From: Verrucomicrobiia bacterium
GTDB lineage: Bacteria; Verrucomicrobiota; Verrucomicrobiia; Verrucomicrobiales; Akkermansiaceae
Assembly (NCBI GenBank): GCA_947462875.1
Contig: CANHQJ010000001.1
Coordinates: 289,449 to 353,448 of the forward strand
Length of the DNA: 64,000 nucleotides
Direction of reading: 5' to 3'
A model generated the notes under the pieces. The model had not been told where the DNA came from and searched no databases. It saw only the letters and a program-made list of their open reading frames with translations. Positions within the stretch are counted from its first letter, which is position 1, and each line of letters opens with the position of its first letter. Shown one piece after another: positions 9,248 to 18,114 of the stretch. The position numbers and the translations under genes were made by a program.

Positions 9248-10549
9248 TTATTCAAAAGAAATTTTCGGATCGACGAGGGCGACGGCGACATCGGAGAGAA
9301 TGTTGCCGATGAGCATCAGCAGCGCGGCGATGGTCAGAGTGCCCATGATCACGTATTCATCTCGTTCCAGCAGCGCGTTGAATTGCAGCAAGCCGAAGCC
9401 ATTGATGTCGAAGATTTTCTCAATGAACATGCTGCCTGCCACCAGGATGCTGACATTTCCGCCCACCGTGGTGGCCAGCGGAATGAGCGAGTTGCGCAAG
9501 GCGTGGCGGAACACCGCGCGCTTGAAGCTCACGCCTTTGGCAATCGCGGTGCGCACGTAGTCCGCCGCCAGGTGATCCATCAGGCTGTTTTTGACCATCA
9601 TCGTCATCATCGCAAAAGCGCCCACGAGATAGCACACCAGCGGCATCGCGGCATGGTAGAGCAGGTCTTTGATCTGTCCCCAGAGACCCAGCTCGTGGAA
9701 GTTTTCACTGACGAAACCACCCATCGGGAAATACCCTTTGGCGCATACATACACGACCAGCAAGGCACCCAACGCATAGCCCGGCACGGCGTAGCCAGCG
9801 AAGACGGCGATGGAACTGGCGTTATCGAACCAACTGCGGTGCTTGATCGCCTTGACGATGCCCAGCGGCAGACAGATGCCGTAAATCAGTATGATTTCGA
9901 TGATGCCGTAAAACAGAGAAATCGGCATCCGCTCGCGGATCATCAGTGAGACGGGTTCCTGGTATCGCATCGATGAGCCGAGTTTCCCTTGCAGCAGGCC
10001 GGCGTATTTCGCTTGGAAAATTTCCGCTCGGTAGGAGGTGTCGGCAGGCATATCGATGGCAGCAGGCACGAATTTTTTCCAAATGCGCAATTGATCCTGC
10101 GGCGACTGGATGCGCACCTGCCAGTCATCGCCACCCACTCCTCCTTTCTGCCATTGCAGTGTTCCGGAGCCATCGGGCTGGCGGGTGACGAGCACCGAAT
10201 CTGTCGTGCCGGGCAACTGCACTTCCGTCTGCATGGCATCTTTTTCAAACAAGGCCGCGCTCTTCTTCACATCGCGTGGCAGAAGGCCGAGCCACTCGAA
10301 GTAGTGAACGAGATTCGATTTGTCGCGGTCGTATTCGCCCGCGAGTTGCACCAGCATGTCTGGCTTGAGAGTGAAACCGCTTTGCTCGCGCGAGCGGGTC
10401 GCCTTGCCCTCGCCCTGGCCCATGAGCTTTTTCAGATCCTCTTCCATCGGCCCGCCCGGCACCAGGCGCATGATGATAAAAACCAGCAGGGTGATGCCCA
10501 GCAGCGTTGGGGGAATCAATAAAACGCGTCTGATGAAATACTCTTTCAC
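9248..10549 (-). CDS. Peptide ABC transporter permease, YejB-like
   Basis: A 433-residue permease and first gene of the five-gene operon. It starts with a membrane helix typical of OppB/YejB (FIRRVLLIPPTLLGITLLVF) and the signature RLVPGGPMEEDL. A periplasmic insert spans about residues 40-190, and the permease core follows with the EAA loop AIAKGVSFKRAVFRHALRN. The end ALVDPKISFE matches the type (DPRIDFE in relatives). It is longer than the E. coli protein (about 364 residues) because of the insert. Operon order on the minus strand is YejB-, YejE-, YejA-, OppD-, OppF-like. Confidence 0.9.
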   Translation of the reverse strand: MKEYFIRRVLLIPPTLLGITLLVFIIMRLVPGGPMEEDLKKLMGQGEGKATRSREQSGFTLKPDMLVQLAGEYDRDKSNLVHYFEWLGLLPRDVKKSAALFEKDAMQTEVQLPGTTDSVLVTRQPDGSGTLQWQKGGVGGDDWQVRIQSPQDQLRIWKKFVPAAIDMPADTSYRAEIFQAKYAGLLQGKLGSSMRYQEPVSLMIRERMPISLFYGIIEIILIYGICLPLGIVKAIKHRSWFDNASSIAVFAGYAVPGYALGALLVVYVCAKGYFPMGGFVSENFHELGLWGQIKDLLYHAAMPLVCYLVGAFAMMTMMVKNSLMDHLAADYVRTAIAKGVSFKRAVFRHALRNSLIPLATTVGGNVSILVAGSMFIEKIFDINGFGLLQFNALLERDEYVIMGTLTIAALLMLIGNILSDVAVALVDPKISFE

Positions 10550-10638
10550 TTCTCGCTCAGATTGTCCGGCTACGCGCCGCTTGGCAAGAGAATGTTAGGA
10601 AAAATCCACGGAAAAGCACTGGTAGCGATCACTTTTCC

Positions 10639-10980
10639 TCAGCCCGGCGGCCACAGCATCTGGCGTCCGCCGAGAATGTGGATGTGCAGGTGGGGCACCG
10701 CCTCGCCGCCGTGTGGTCCGTTGTTGATGACCAGGCGGAAGCCCTGCTCCGCGAGACCCTGCTGCTCGGTGATGAGTTTGATTCTGGTCATCATGTGACC
10801 TAACAGATTCTGATCGTCTGCGGTGGCCTCGGCGATGCGCGCGATGGCCTTGCGCGGCACGAGCAGCAGGTGCGAGGGCGCCTGCGGTGCGATGTCGCGG
10901 AAGCAGACGCAGAGATCATCCTGATAGACGATATCGGCGGGGATTTCGCCTTGGCAGATTTTTTCAAACAAGGTCGGCAT
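10639..10980 (-). CDS. HIT family nucleotide hydrolase/transferase (HinT-like)
   Basis: A 113-residue protein of the histidine-triad superfamily, normal length for HinT. It opens with LFEKICQGEIPADIVYQDD, has the DIAPQAPSHLLLVPRK strand-helix region, and ends with the triad HLHIHILGGRQM. HinT proteins hydrolyse purine nucleoside phosphoramidates such as AMP-lysine in the cytoplasm. The gene lies 6 bp downstream of the AhbA/B-like gene on the same strand, so the two may be co-transcribed. No functional link is obvious. Confidence 0.92.
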   Translation of the reverse strand: MPTLFEKICQGEIPADIVYQDDLCVCFRDIAPQAPSHLLLVPRKAIARIAEATADDQNLLGHMMTRIKLITEQQGLAEQGFRLVINNGPHGGEAVPHLHIHILGGRQMLWPPG

Positions 10981-10986
10981 GGGGCT

Positions 10987-12111
10987 TCAGGCGTTGAGGT
11001 ATTTCTGATGCCACTCCTCATAGACCTTGGGAGAAATCTCCGAAGGCTTGATCTCCGAGCGACCACCCCAGAACACGTTGGTGTAGCTGACGGGGATGCC
11101 CACAGAGGCAAGGTGGCGGTCGATCGCGGCCTTGTGCTCCAGCACACGGTCTTTTTCCGTGCCGTGGACCACGCCCATGATGTTGACATTGCCAAACTGC
11201 GGGCCGCCCTCGCGCCAGTAGCAGTGCGTCATGCAGAAATGGCGTCCCACCTCGGCACCAGCCTCGATCTCGCGACCTTTCGGCACCGCCCAGTGGAACA
11301 GGCCGTTGAAACGCGTGACGCGCTCGCCAGTGGCGGAGGGCTTGACGTGTTCGAGGAAGGTCGAGAAACGGCCGATGACTTTCTTGCGGTTGAGGCCCTC
11401 GGCGACTTCGCAGAATCGCTCTAACGAAACACCGGCAATGGCGGCGCGTTTGTCCCAGGGACTGGATCCGATTTCATCGAGTGTGAGCTCTTCTTTCAAG
11501 GCCAGCAAAACGTTCCACTCCTCGGCATCGAGCTCGACGGTGGCGGTGGTCATCATCACGGCGGGCTCTTCGGTTTTGTCACCGGGCTCCAGTGTTTTGC
11601 GGCGCACGTGGCCCACGCCCAGGGCAAACACGCCATTCGCGGGCATGAGCAGGTATTCGTCGGCCTTCACCAGACGTTTCAGCACCGTGGCGTGGTGATC
11701 GAGCGATTGGCCCACGGGGACTTTCAGCGTGGTCCACAAACGGTAGCCGGAGCCGGAAACTTCGGTATCGGTCGAGCGGATGACGACGTGCCCAGAGAAG
11801 GGATCCTCTTTCGACATGAAGTCAAAGGCGGCATTCAGATGCTCTTCCGGCACGCGCCAGGCGACGAGGGCGCCGTGGGCGAGTTTGGTGGAAAGGAGCG
11901 TCTGTCTCACGCGGCGGATCACGCCCGCTTCGACCATCGCCTTGATGCGCTCGATGACGGTATCAAAAGGGACGCCGGATTTTTCCGCGATGATTTGGAA
12001 CGGATGCGCCTGGAAGCCCGCCACCAAGTCCTCGGAAATGGCAAGGATTTGGGCGTTGATGGGATCGGAGTGCTCGGTGGGAATCATGGTGGTGGTGGAA
12101 TCGGCAGTCAT
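10987..12111 (-). CDS. Two-module Lrp/AsnC-like protein resembling fused siroheme decarboxylase subunits AhbA/AhbB
   Basis: A 374-residue protein (ATG at 12111; the frame is open further to 12171). Each half has a winged-helix followed by a ferredoxin-like regulatory fold. The first half has HPFQIIAEKSGVPFDTVIER, GVIRRVRQTL and GYRLWTTLKVP; the second has RAAIAGVSLERFCEVAEGL, RFNGLFHWAVP, HFCMTHCYWREGG and VNIMGVVHG. The last two match the AhbB-type THCY...N..MVHG pattern. In alternative heme synthesis AhbA and AhbB are separate proteins of about 150-190 residues that decarboxylate siroheme. Whether this fused form is an enzyme or a regulator cannot be decided here; no other heme gene lies in the window. 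Confidence 0.7.
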   Translation of the reverse strand: MTADSTTTMIPTEHSDPINAQILAISEDLVAGFQAHPFQIIAEKSGVPFDTVIERIKAMVEAGVIRRVRQTLLSTKLAHGALVAWRVPEEHLNAAFDFMSKEDPFSGHVVIRSTDTEVSGSGYRLWTTLKVPVGQSLDHHATVLKRLVKADEYLLMPANGVFALGVGHVRRKTLEPGDKTEEPAVMMTTATVELDAEEWNVLLALKEELTLDEIGSSPWDKRAAIAGVSLERFCEVAEGLNRKKVIGRFSTFLEHVKPSATGERVTRFNGLFHWAVPKGREIEAGAEVGRHFCMTHCYWREGGPQFGNVNIMGVVHGTEKDRVLEHKAAIDRHLASVGIPVSYTNVFWGGRSEIKPSEISPKVYEEWHQKYLNA

Positions 12112-12145
12112 AAAAAAGATCGGCGTCAGAGGTGTGGGGAAAAGA

Positions 12146-12172
12146 ATTGCCAAGCCCGTGCGACTTGGCAAT
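12146..12172 (-). terminator. Rho-independent terminator behind the cyclophilin gene
   Basis: A perfect 9-bp inverted repeat (ATTGCCAAG / CTTGGCAAT) with a 9-nt loop. On the minus strand it is followed by TCTTTT. It lies 53 bp beyond the cyclophilin stop and upstream of the next minus-strand gene. Confidence 0.75.
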
Positions 12173-12224
12173 GCGCATTGATGTGCGTTTTTTCTGAAAA
12201 CGTGCGCAGGATCTGAGCGGAGGA

Positions 12225-12887
12225 TTATTTGGCGACTTTGGTGATGGACTCGATGACCACATTTTCCGTGGGAACATCGGGGCTGGGCTGGGTGATTTTC
12301 TCGCCGGTGCCGGGGTGGATCATCGTCAGCGGGCGCGTGCCAGTCGCGACGGCTTTGATCTTATCGACCACTTCCATGCCTTCCACGACCTTGCCAAAAA
12401 CGGCATAGCCGTGTCCATCGGGATTCGGTGCGTTGAGCATGGCATTGTCCACCACGTTGACGAAGAACTGCGCGGTGGCGGAGTTCGGGTCGCCGGTGCG
12501 GGCCATGGCGATGGTGCCCTTGTCATTTTTCAGGCCATTGTTCGCTTCATTCTTGATGCCCTTGCCGGTGGCTTTTTCGGTGAGGTTGCCCTCTTTGACC
12601 GTGAAGCCGCCGCCCTGGATCATGAATGTGCCGATCACGCGGTGGAAAACCGTGCCATCGTAGTGCTTCTTATCAACGTAGGAGAGGAAATTTTCCACGG
12701 TGACCGGGGCTTTTTCCTGGTTCAGCTCCACGACGAAGCTGCCGAGGTTGGTTTTGACGGTGACTTTGGGCGCGGCAGCGGCTTCCTTCGTGGGCACGGT
12801 CGGCAATTTTTCTGCGTTTTTCTCTTCCGCAAAGCAGGGAAGCAGAGTGGCGAGCGACAAGATCAGTGTGGCGAAGTTTCGTTTCAT
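12225..12887 (-). CDS. Peptidyl-prolyl cis-trans isomerase, cyclophilin type, exported
   Basis: A 220-residue protein with a signal peptide ([20 protein letters not shown]) and a charged linker, so it acts in the periplasm. The cyclophilin domain begins near residue 45 ([21 protein letters not shown]). It has the active-site region [19 protein letters not shown] with the catalytic Arg, plus [19 protein letters not shown]. The C-terminus carries an extra strand ([20 protein letters not shown]). It is transcribed divergently from dinB with starts 45 bp apart. It is one of two cyclophilin domains in the window, the other being in the large protein at 44545. Confidence 0.93.
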   Translation of the reverse strand: MKRNFATLILSLATLLPCFAEEKNAEKLPTVPTKEAAAAPKVTVKTNLGSFVVELNQEKAPVTVENFLSYVDKKHYDGTVFHRVIGTFMIQGGGFTVKEGNLTEKATGKGIKNEANNGLKNDKGTIAMARTGDPNSATAQFFVNVVDNAMLNAPNPDGHGYAVFGKVVEGMEVVDKIKAVATGTRPLTMIHPGTGEKITQPSPDVPTENVVIESITKVAK

Positions 12888-12931
12888 CGTGTAGAGCTAT
12901 AGCGCATCCGCGCAGCACTGACAAGAGAGAG

Positions 12932-13981
12932 GTGAGAAAAATCATACACATCGACATGGACTGTTTTTACGCTGCGATCGAGGAGCGGGAAAATCCCTCG
13001 CTGCGCGGCAAGCCGGTGGCGGTGGGAGGAAATGGCAGGCGCGGCGTGCTGACCACGGCGAACTACGTCGCGCGGAAATACGGCTGTCGCTCGGCGATGC
13101 CGGTGTTCAAGGCCTTGCAGCTCTGCCCGCAGCTCATTTTGGTGCCCGTGCGCTTCGAGCTGTATCGGGCGGTGAGCTCGCAGATCCGGGCGATTTTCGG
13201 ACGTTTCACGGAACTCATCGAACCGCTTTCCTTGGATGAGGCCTACCTGGATGTATCCGAGTGGCAGAGTAGGGGAGCGGTGATCGCACGGGAGATCCGC
13301 GCGCAGATTCGCGAGGAAACGGGGCTGACCGCATCGGCGGGCATAGGTCCTAACAAGTTGATCGCGAAAATCGCGAGCGATTGGAACAAGCCGGACGGGC
13401 AATACGAGGTGGAGGCCGCTGCGGTGGAGGATTTTTTGCAGGACTTGCCCGTCACCAAGCTCTGGGGCGTGGGGCGGAAGATGGAGGAAAAGATGGCAAG
13501 CTATGGCATACGAACGTGCGGTGACTTGCGGCGTTTCGAGAAAACGCGTTTGAGTCAATGGTTCGGCTCGTTTGGCCAGGAACTGTGGGAGATGTGTCGG
13601 GGCATTGATATGCGACCCGTGGAAACCGAGCGCATCCGCAAGTCGCTCAGTGAGGAAACGACCTTTGCCGAATCCGTGGAGACACTGCCCGCCCTGCGCT
13701 CGGTGCTGGGCGCCATCGCCGCGAGCGTGCGGAACGATTGGCAGCGGAATCACGCCGATCGAGCGATACGCACTCTCTTTGTCAAAGTAAAGTTCGCCGA
13801 CTTCCAGCGCACCACCGCCGAACGCGCCACGCTGGTGTGGGATGACGAACTGTGCCAAGATCTGTTAGAAGAATGCTGGCGTCGCGGCAACGGTCGCGCG
13901 GTGCGTTTGCTTGGCGTGGGCATTCGTTTTGCCGAGGAAAAGGACGACGCGCAAATGGAGTTTTTGCTGGCGGCGGAGTAG
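12932..13981 (+). CDS. dinB: DNA polymerase IV (Y-family translesion polymerase)
   Basis: A 349-residue error-prone polymerase, normal length for DinB. Catalytic carboxylates are seen in IIHIDMDCFYAAIE and LSLDEAYLDVSE. The fingers/palm motif is GRRGVLTTANYVARKYGCRSAMP, followed by the thumb (TASAGIGPNKLIAKIASD) and a little-finger domain. The GTG start at 12932 is preceded by AAGAGAGAG, one of few convincing Shine-Dalgarno-like sites in the window, and aligns with family N-termini. The frame continues upstream to 12866, but that would run into the divergent cyclophilin gene. No TGTTC-N4-GAACA LexA box was seen upstream, unlike at the integrase gene. Confidence 0.95.
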   Translation: MRKIIHIDMDCFYAAIEERENPSLRGKPVAVGGNGRRGVLTTANYVARKYGCRSAMPVFKALQLCPQLILVPVRFELYRAVSSQIRAIFGRFTELIEPLSLDEAYLDVSEWQSRGAVIAREIRAQIREETGLTASAGIGPNKLIAKIASDWNKPDGQYEVEAAAVEDFLQDLPVTKLWGVGRKMEEKMASYGIRTCGDLRRFEKTRLSQWFGSFGQELWEMCRGIDMRPVETERIRKSLSEETTFAESVETLPALRSVLGAIAASVRNDWQRNHADRAIRTLFVKVKFADFQRTTAERATLVWDDELCQDLLEECWRRGNGRAVRLLGVGIRFAEEKDDAQMEFLLAAE

Positions 13982-14068
13982 AAGCATGGCAAAAGGCATC
14001 TATCATCAATGATACACGGGGTCCACTGGAAGCATGGGCGAAAGGATAGAAATAGTCGGCTCGAGGTT

Positions 14069-14095
14069 GGGAAACGTAAACCATCGGTGTTTCCC
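14069..14095 (+). terminator. Possible terminator hairpin after dinB
   Basis: A 7-bp perfect stem (GGGAAAC / GTTTCCC) with a 13-nt loop, followed by GATTGATTTT. The T-run is weak and the loop large, so this is a tentative call. Confidence 0.3.
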
Positions 14096-14137
14096 GATTG
14101 ATTTTCCAGAAGATGCGCGTAGCATAGGTTCACATCC

Positions 14138-15055
14138 ATGAGCGGTAAGGAAATCAAACGCAGAAAGTCGGAACACTACAGTGGCTTGATGCCGTCCAAG
14201 GGGTGGCCGCAGCGGAATCTGAAGATGCTGCGCCAGCATGTGGTACCGGGGCTATTTCGCAAGCGCCAGGGGGAAACCAAGCCGCTCACGCGCGACGCGA
14301 TCGGCGCAGAGGATGTGCGCGTCACTTGGATCGGGCACTCGGGGTTTTTTGTGGAAATCGGCGCGCGGTCGGTGGTGATCGACCCGAACTGGGCCAAGTG
14401 GCTGGGATTTCTCAAACGCATTCGCGAGCCGGGCCTGCACTTGCACGAACTCCCGGAAGTGGACCTGGTTCTGGTCAGTCATGCGCACCACGACCACATG
14501 CACAAGAAGAGCCTGAAGATCTTGCAATCGAGCGCCGGGGTGGTGGTGCCCACCGGAAGCGCCACACTGGTGAAGAAGCTGGGCTTTCCCGCCGTGCACG
14601 AAATGCAGGTCTGGGATCAGCTCGACTTCGATGGTCTGGAAGTGGTGCATACTCCGGCGATGCACTGGGGCGCACGTTTCCTCCACGATACCCATCGCGA
14701 TTACGGCGGCTACATTGTCAAAGCAGGCGGTCGCACGGTGTATCATTGCGGCGATAGCGCGTATTTCCCGGGCTTTGAGGAAATCGGCAAGCGGCACCAG
14801 ATCGATGTCGCACTCATGCCCATCGGCGCCTACGAGGCTCCCAGCGGTCGCGATGTCCACATGAATCCGGAAGAGGCCGTGCGCGCTTTCATCGAACTGG
14901 GTGCCAAAACTCTCATCCCCATGCACTACGGCACCTTTCCTCTGGGAAATGAACCCATCGACGAACCGGTGCAGCGCCTGCTGGCCGAAGCCGAGCGACT
15001 CGGCGTGGCGGAGTGCGTGATGGTGCCGCTGGAGGGAGAGTCGGTCATCTGTTAG
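14138..15055 (+). CDS. Metallo-beta-lactamase-fold hydrolase, NAPE-PLD/UlaG-like
   Basis: A 305-residue cytoplasmic metallohydrolase without a signal peptide. The zinc-binding motif SHAHHDHMHKK sits near residue 115, a second ligand region is MHWGARFLHD, and the later Asp and His ligands are in YHCGDSAYFPGF and MHYGTFPLG. The N-terminal VTWIGHSGFFVEIG and the RDVHMNPEEA region match the family of N-acyl-phosphatidylethanolamine phospholipase D-like hydrolases. Bacterial relatives mostly have unknown substrates. It stands alone between dinB and a secreted redox pair. Confidence 0.88.
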   Translation: MSGKEIKRRKSEHYSGLMPSKGWPQRNLKMLRQHVVPGLFRKRQGETKPLTRDAIGAEDVRVTWIGHSGFFVEIGARSVVIDPNWAKWLGFLKRIREPGLHLHELPEVDLVLVSHAHHDHMHKKSLKILQSSAGVVVPTGSATLVKKLGFPAVHEMQVWDQLDFDGLEVVHTPAMHWGARFLHDTHRDYGGYIVKAGGRTVYHCGDSAYFPGFEEIGKRHQIDVALMPIGAYEAPSGRDVHMNPEEAVRAFIELGAKTLIPMHYGTFPLGNEPIDEPVQRLLAEAERLGVAECVMVPLEGESVIC

Positions 15056-15130
15056 ACGATGCTCGGTTTCTTGCGATTTGCCTGAAATATTTCCCTCGTC
15101 TCCGCGGTAGTAGGCACATACTTTTTACGC

Positions 15131-16639
15131 ATGCGAACGATTCTTTTTCTCACCACGTTGGCCTTGCCCTTGATGGCGCAGGATGGCGGCCAACTCTACG
15201 GACTCTATTGCTCCGCCTGTCACGGGGCCGATGGCAAGGGCGCCACGGGCGGCCAATTCCCGCCATTGGCCGGCTCCGAGTGGCCGCTGGGCAATCCGGA
15301 CCGCGCGATCAAGATCGTCCTCCACGGCCTGCATCAGCCCATCGAAGTCAGCGGAAAAACCTACAATCTGGAAATGCCGCCGCAGGGAGCCGCCTTGCCC
15401 GATGATCAGATTTCCGCGATTCTCACGTATGTTCGCGCTTCCTGGGGCAACAAGGCCAGTGCCGTATCGGTGGATCAGGTGAAAAAAGTCCGCGCGGCAA
15501 CGGCGAATCGCAAGGATCACTGGACGGCGGAGGAGTTGCTGAAACTGCATCCGCTGGAAAACGTCAAGCCGCCCTTGGCGAACCTCATTTCCTATTACTA
15601 CAAAGGCTCCTACCAGAGCATGCCGGATTTTTCCAAGCTCAAGGCGGCTGCCGTGGAGGAGGAACCGAGTGGTCTGATTGATTACAGCTCGTATGCGAAT
15701 ACCGATGGCTTCGCGATGGTATGGGAAGGGGAACTGCAAACGCCTGCGGGGAAACATGAGTTTTCGCTGGATTCCGATGACGGCTCGCGTTTGTTTGTGG
15801 ATGGTGCGGTGGTCGCGGAAATCAAGACGATTGGGCCCACGGGGCGCACGGTGAAAAAAGCGGTCGATCTCAAAGCGGGTGTGCATAAGATCCGCGTCGA
15901 GTATTTTGAATTTTCCGGAAACGAAGGTCTCAGCGTGGGAGTGAAATTTGCCAAGGAAAAGCGCATGCAGTGGCTGAGCAAGGAGAAGGGCAAAGCTTCG
16001 GGCAAGTCATGGCCGGAAATCATGCTGGCACCCGTGGACAACCGGCCGGCGATCTATCGGAATTTCATTCAAGGCACCACGGCGCGCGGCATCGGTGTGG
16101 GTTTTCCGGGGCAGATCAACATCGCCTACAGTGCCGACAATCTCTCCATGGAAATGCTGTGGGGCGGGAGTTTCATTGATGCCGGTCACCACTGGACCGA
16201 TCGCGGTGTCGGCTACGAACCTCCTGCGGGCGAAACGGTATTCGCCCTGAGCAAGCAGAAAGCCTATGCTTTTGCCAGCGAGTCCGCCACGGCCTGGCCC
16301 GCTGCCTCGCAAGCGACGACCCGCTTCCGCGGCTATCAACTGAGTCCGCAGGGGAATCCGACGTTTTTGGTCGAGGTGGCTGGCGCGCGTGTCTTCGATG
16401 GCTACGAGTCGGTCACGGATCCGTCGCCGTCTTTGTTGCGGACCCTGCGCGTGGACGGCAAGCCCGCGCAAACCGTCTCGCTGCTGGTGCATTCCGGTGC
16501 CCATGAGGCGGCGCAGCCGGAGAGCTTCACCGTGGGCGAGCTCACGGTTCGCATCACAGGCGGGAAATTCCGCTACGGCACGAATGTGGTCATGGTCGAT
16601 CTCACCAGCCCACAGGCGCAACTCCGCTACTCCTGGTAA
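15131..16639 (+). CDS. Secreted cytochrome c/PA14-domain protein
   Basis: A 502-residue exported protein. The signal peptide (MRTILFLTTLALPLMAQ) is followed directly by a monohaem cytochrome c domain with the CSACH site at residues 27-31 and a possible distal Met in LEMPPQGA. A PA14-type carbohydrate-binding module follows around 160-270 (WEGELQTPAGKHEFSLDSDD, GSRLFVDGAVV, KAGVHKIRVEYFE). The last part (about 300-502) is a beta-rich domain common in PVC proteins of this type. It is followed 19 bp downstream by a beta-propeller protein; together they resemble an electron-accepting haem subunit and a sugar-dehydrogenase-like partner. The partner assignment is inference. Confidence 0.88.
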   Translation: MRTILFLTTLALPLMAQDGGQLYGLYCSACHGADGKGATGGQFPPLAGSEWPLGNPDRAIKIVLHGLHQPIEVSGKTYNLEMPPQGAALPDDQISAILTYVRASWGNKASAVSVDQVKKVRAATANRKDHWTAEELLKLHPLENVKPPLANLISYYYKGSYQSMPDFSKLKAAAVEEEPSGLIDYSSYANTDGFAMVWEGELQTPAGKHEFSLDSDDGSRLFVDGAVVAEIKTIGPTGRTVKKAVDLKAGVHKIRVEYFEFSGNEGLSVGVKFAKEKRMQWLSKEKGKASGKSWPEIMLAPVDNRPAIYRNFIQGTTARGIGVGFPGQINIAYSADNLSMEMLWGGSFIDAGHHWTDRGVGYEPPAGETVFALSKQKAYAFASESATAWPAASQATTRFRGYQLSPQGNPTFLVEVAGARVFDGYESVTDPSPSLLRTLRVDGKPAQTVSLLVHSGAHEAAQPESFTVGELTVRITGGKFRYGTNVVMVDLTSPQAQLRYSW

Positions 16640-16658
16640 TCTTACTTTTTCGATTGAT

Positions 16659-18098
16659 ATGAAATTTTTGTTTGCAACGTTTTGTTTGATGGGTGCTCTT
16701 TCCGCGGCACCGGTGCAGTCTGACTTTTACAAGCGCGAGCCGATTCCGCTGCCTCCGGGTGAAGTGATGGAGATCGGCTCGGTGGCCTTGCTGCCGGGGC
16801 AAAAGGTGGCCGTGGCGACGCGCCGGGGCGACATCTGGATCTGCGATGGCGCCTATGGCGAGGACCTCAGCAAGGTCACGTGGAAAAAATTCGCGCAAGG
16901 GCAGCATGAGCCTTTTGGCATGTTTTGGAAAGACGGATGGCTGTGGATGACGCAGCGCCCGGAAGTGTCGCGCATCAAGGATGCGGATGGCGATGGCGTG
17001 GCGGATACCTTTGAAACGATCTGCGCGGAGTGGGGGATCAATGGCGATTACCACGAGTATGCTTTCGGCACGGAGCCGGACAAGGAAGGCAACATCTGGA
17101 TCACGCTTTGCCTCACAGGCTCGGGCGGTGCCGCTTCGAACTGGCGCGGCTGGTGCGTGAGGGTGACGCCTGATGGCAAAATGATCCCCACCTGCTCCGG
17201 CATCCGCTCTCCCGGTGGCATGGGTTTCAATGCGAAAGGGGATGTGTTTTATTGCGACAATCAGGGATTGTGGAATGGCTCGTCATCGATCAAGTGGCTC
17301 AAGCCCGGCTCGTTTCAAGGCAACCCCACGGGCAACAAGTATCACAAACTCGCCAATCTGCCCGCTCCGCCCGAGCCGGTCTCCGGCTCACGGGTGGAAA
17401 CGGAACGCGCGAAGTTCCCCACCTACATCCCGCCCGCTGTGGTCCTGCCGCATGGCAAGGTCGGCCAGTCGCCCACAGGCATCGTCGCCGATACCACCGA
17501 TGGAAATTTCGGACCGTGGAAAGAGCAACTGTATGTCGCCGAGCAATGCCATTCGCAAATCCAGCGCGTCTGCCTGGAACAGGTCAACGGCATCTATCAA
17601 GGCGCGGTGTTTCCCTTCCTGGAAGGATTCGAGGCGGGCCTCATTCCCATCCGCCTGGACCCCAGCGGCGTGATTTTCACCGGCGGCTCGAACCGCGGCT
17701 GGGCCTCGCGCGGCAGCAAGCCTTTCACCTTCGAGCGCGTGCGCTGGACGGGCAAGGTGCCGTTTGAAATGCTGACCATGTTCGCCACGACCGATGGTTT
17801 CGAGCTGACCTTCACCGAGCCCGTGGACAAAGCGGCGGCAGCGGATGTGAAAAATTATTCGATGGCGGCATGGACCTATATCCTGCAATCGGGCTACGGC
17901 AGTCCCGAGGTCGATAAGGCCACCCCCACGATCGCCTCCGCCACTGTCTCGCCCGATGGCAAAAAAGTCCGCCTGAAAGTGGACGGCCGCGTCAAAGGCC
18001 ACGTCCATCACCTGCAACTCAAGAACATTAAAGCCGCCAGCGGTGCGGAAATGTGGCATCCACAAGCCTACTACACGCTGAACGAGATTCCGAAGTGA
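16659..18098 (+). CDS. Secreted PVC-type dehydrogenase-like beta-propeller protein
   Basis: A 479-residue protein starting at the ATG at 16659 with a signal peptide (MKFLFATFCLMGALSA). A longer open frame starts at 16389 but runs inside the upstream gene. The propeller shows IGSVALLPGQKVAVATRRGD, GMFWKDGWLWMTQRPEVS, DADGDGVAD and GNIWITLCLTGSGG. A C-terminal Ig-like tail (LTFTEPVDKAAAADVKNYS) ends in PQAYYTLNEIPK. The family is the membrane-bound dehydrogenase/soluble glucose dehydrogenase-like group; cofactor and substrate are not readable. It ends 16 bp from the convergent proA. Confidence 0.87.
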   Translation: MKFLFATFCLMGALSAAPVQSDFYKREPIPLPPGEVMEIGSVALLPGQKVAVATRRGDIWICDGAYGEDLSKVTWKKFAQGQHEPFGMFWKDGWLWMTQRPEVSRIKDADGDGVADTFETICAEWGINGDYHEYAFGTEPDKEGNIWITLCLTGSGGAASNWRGWCVRVTPDGKMIPTCSGIRSPGGMGFNAKGDVFYCDNQGLWNGSSSIKWLKPGSFQGNPTGNKYHKLANLPAPPEPVSGSRVETERAKFPTYIPPAVVLPHGKVGQSPTGIVADTTDGNFGPWKEQLYVAEQCHSQIQRVCLEQVNGIYQGAVFPFLEGFEAGLIPIRLDPSGVIFTGGSNRGWASRGSKPFTFERVRWTGKVPFEMLTMFATTDGFELTFTEPVDKAAAADVKNYSMAAWTYILQSGYGSPEVDKATPTIASATVSPDGKKVRLKVDGRVKGHVHHLQLKNIKAASGAEMWHPQAYYTLNEIPK

Positions 18099-18114
18099 GC
18101 TGTTGTTGCCTTGC

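Noticed and set aside
12877..12931. LexA operator upstream of dinB
   Set aside because: No TGTTC-N4-GAACA-like palindrome is present between the divergent starts.
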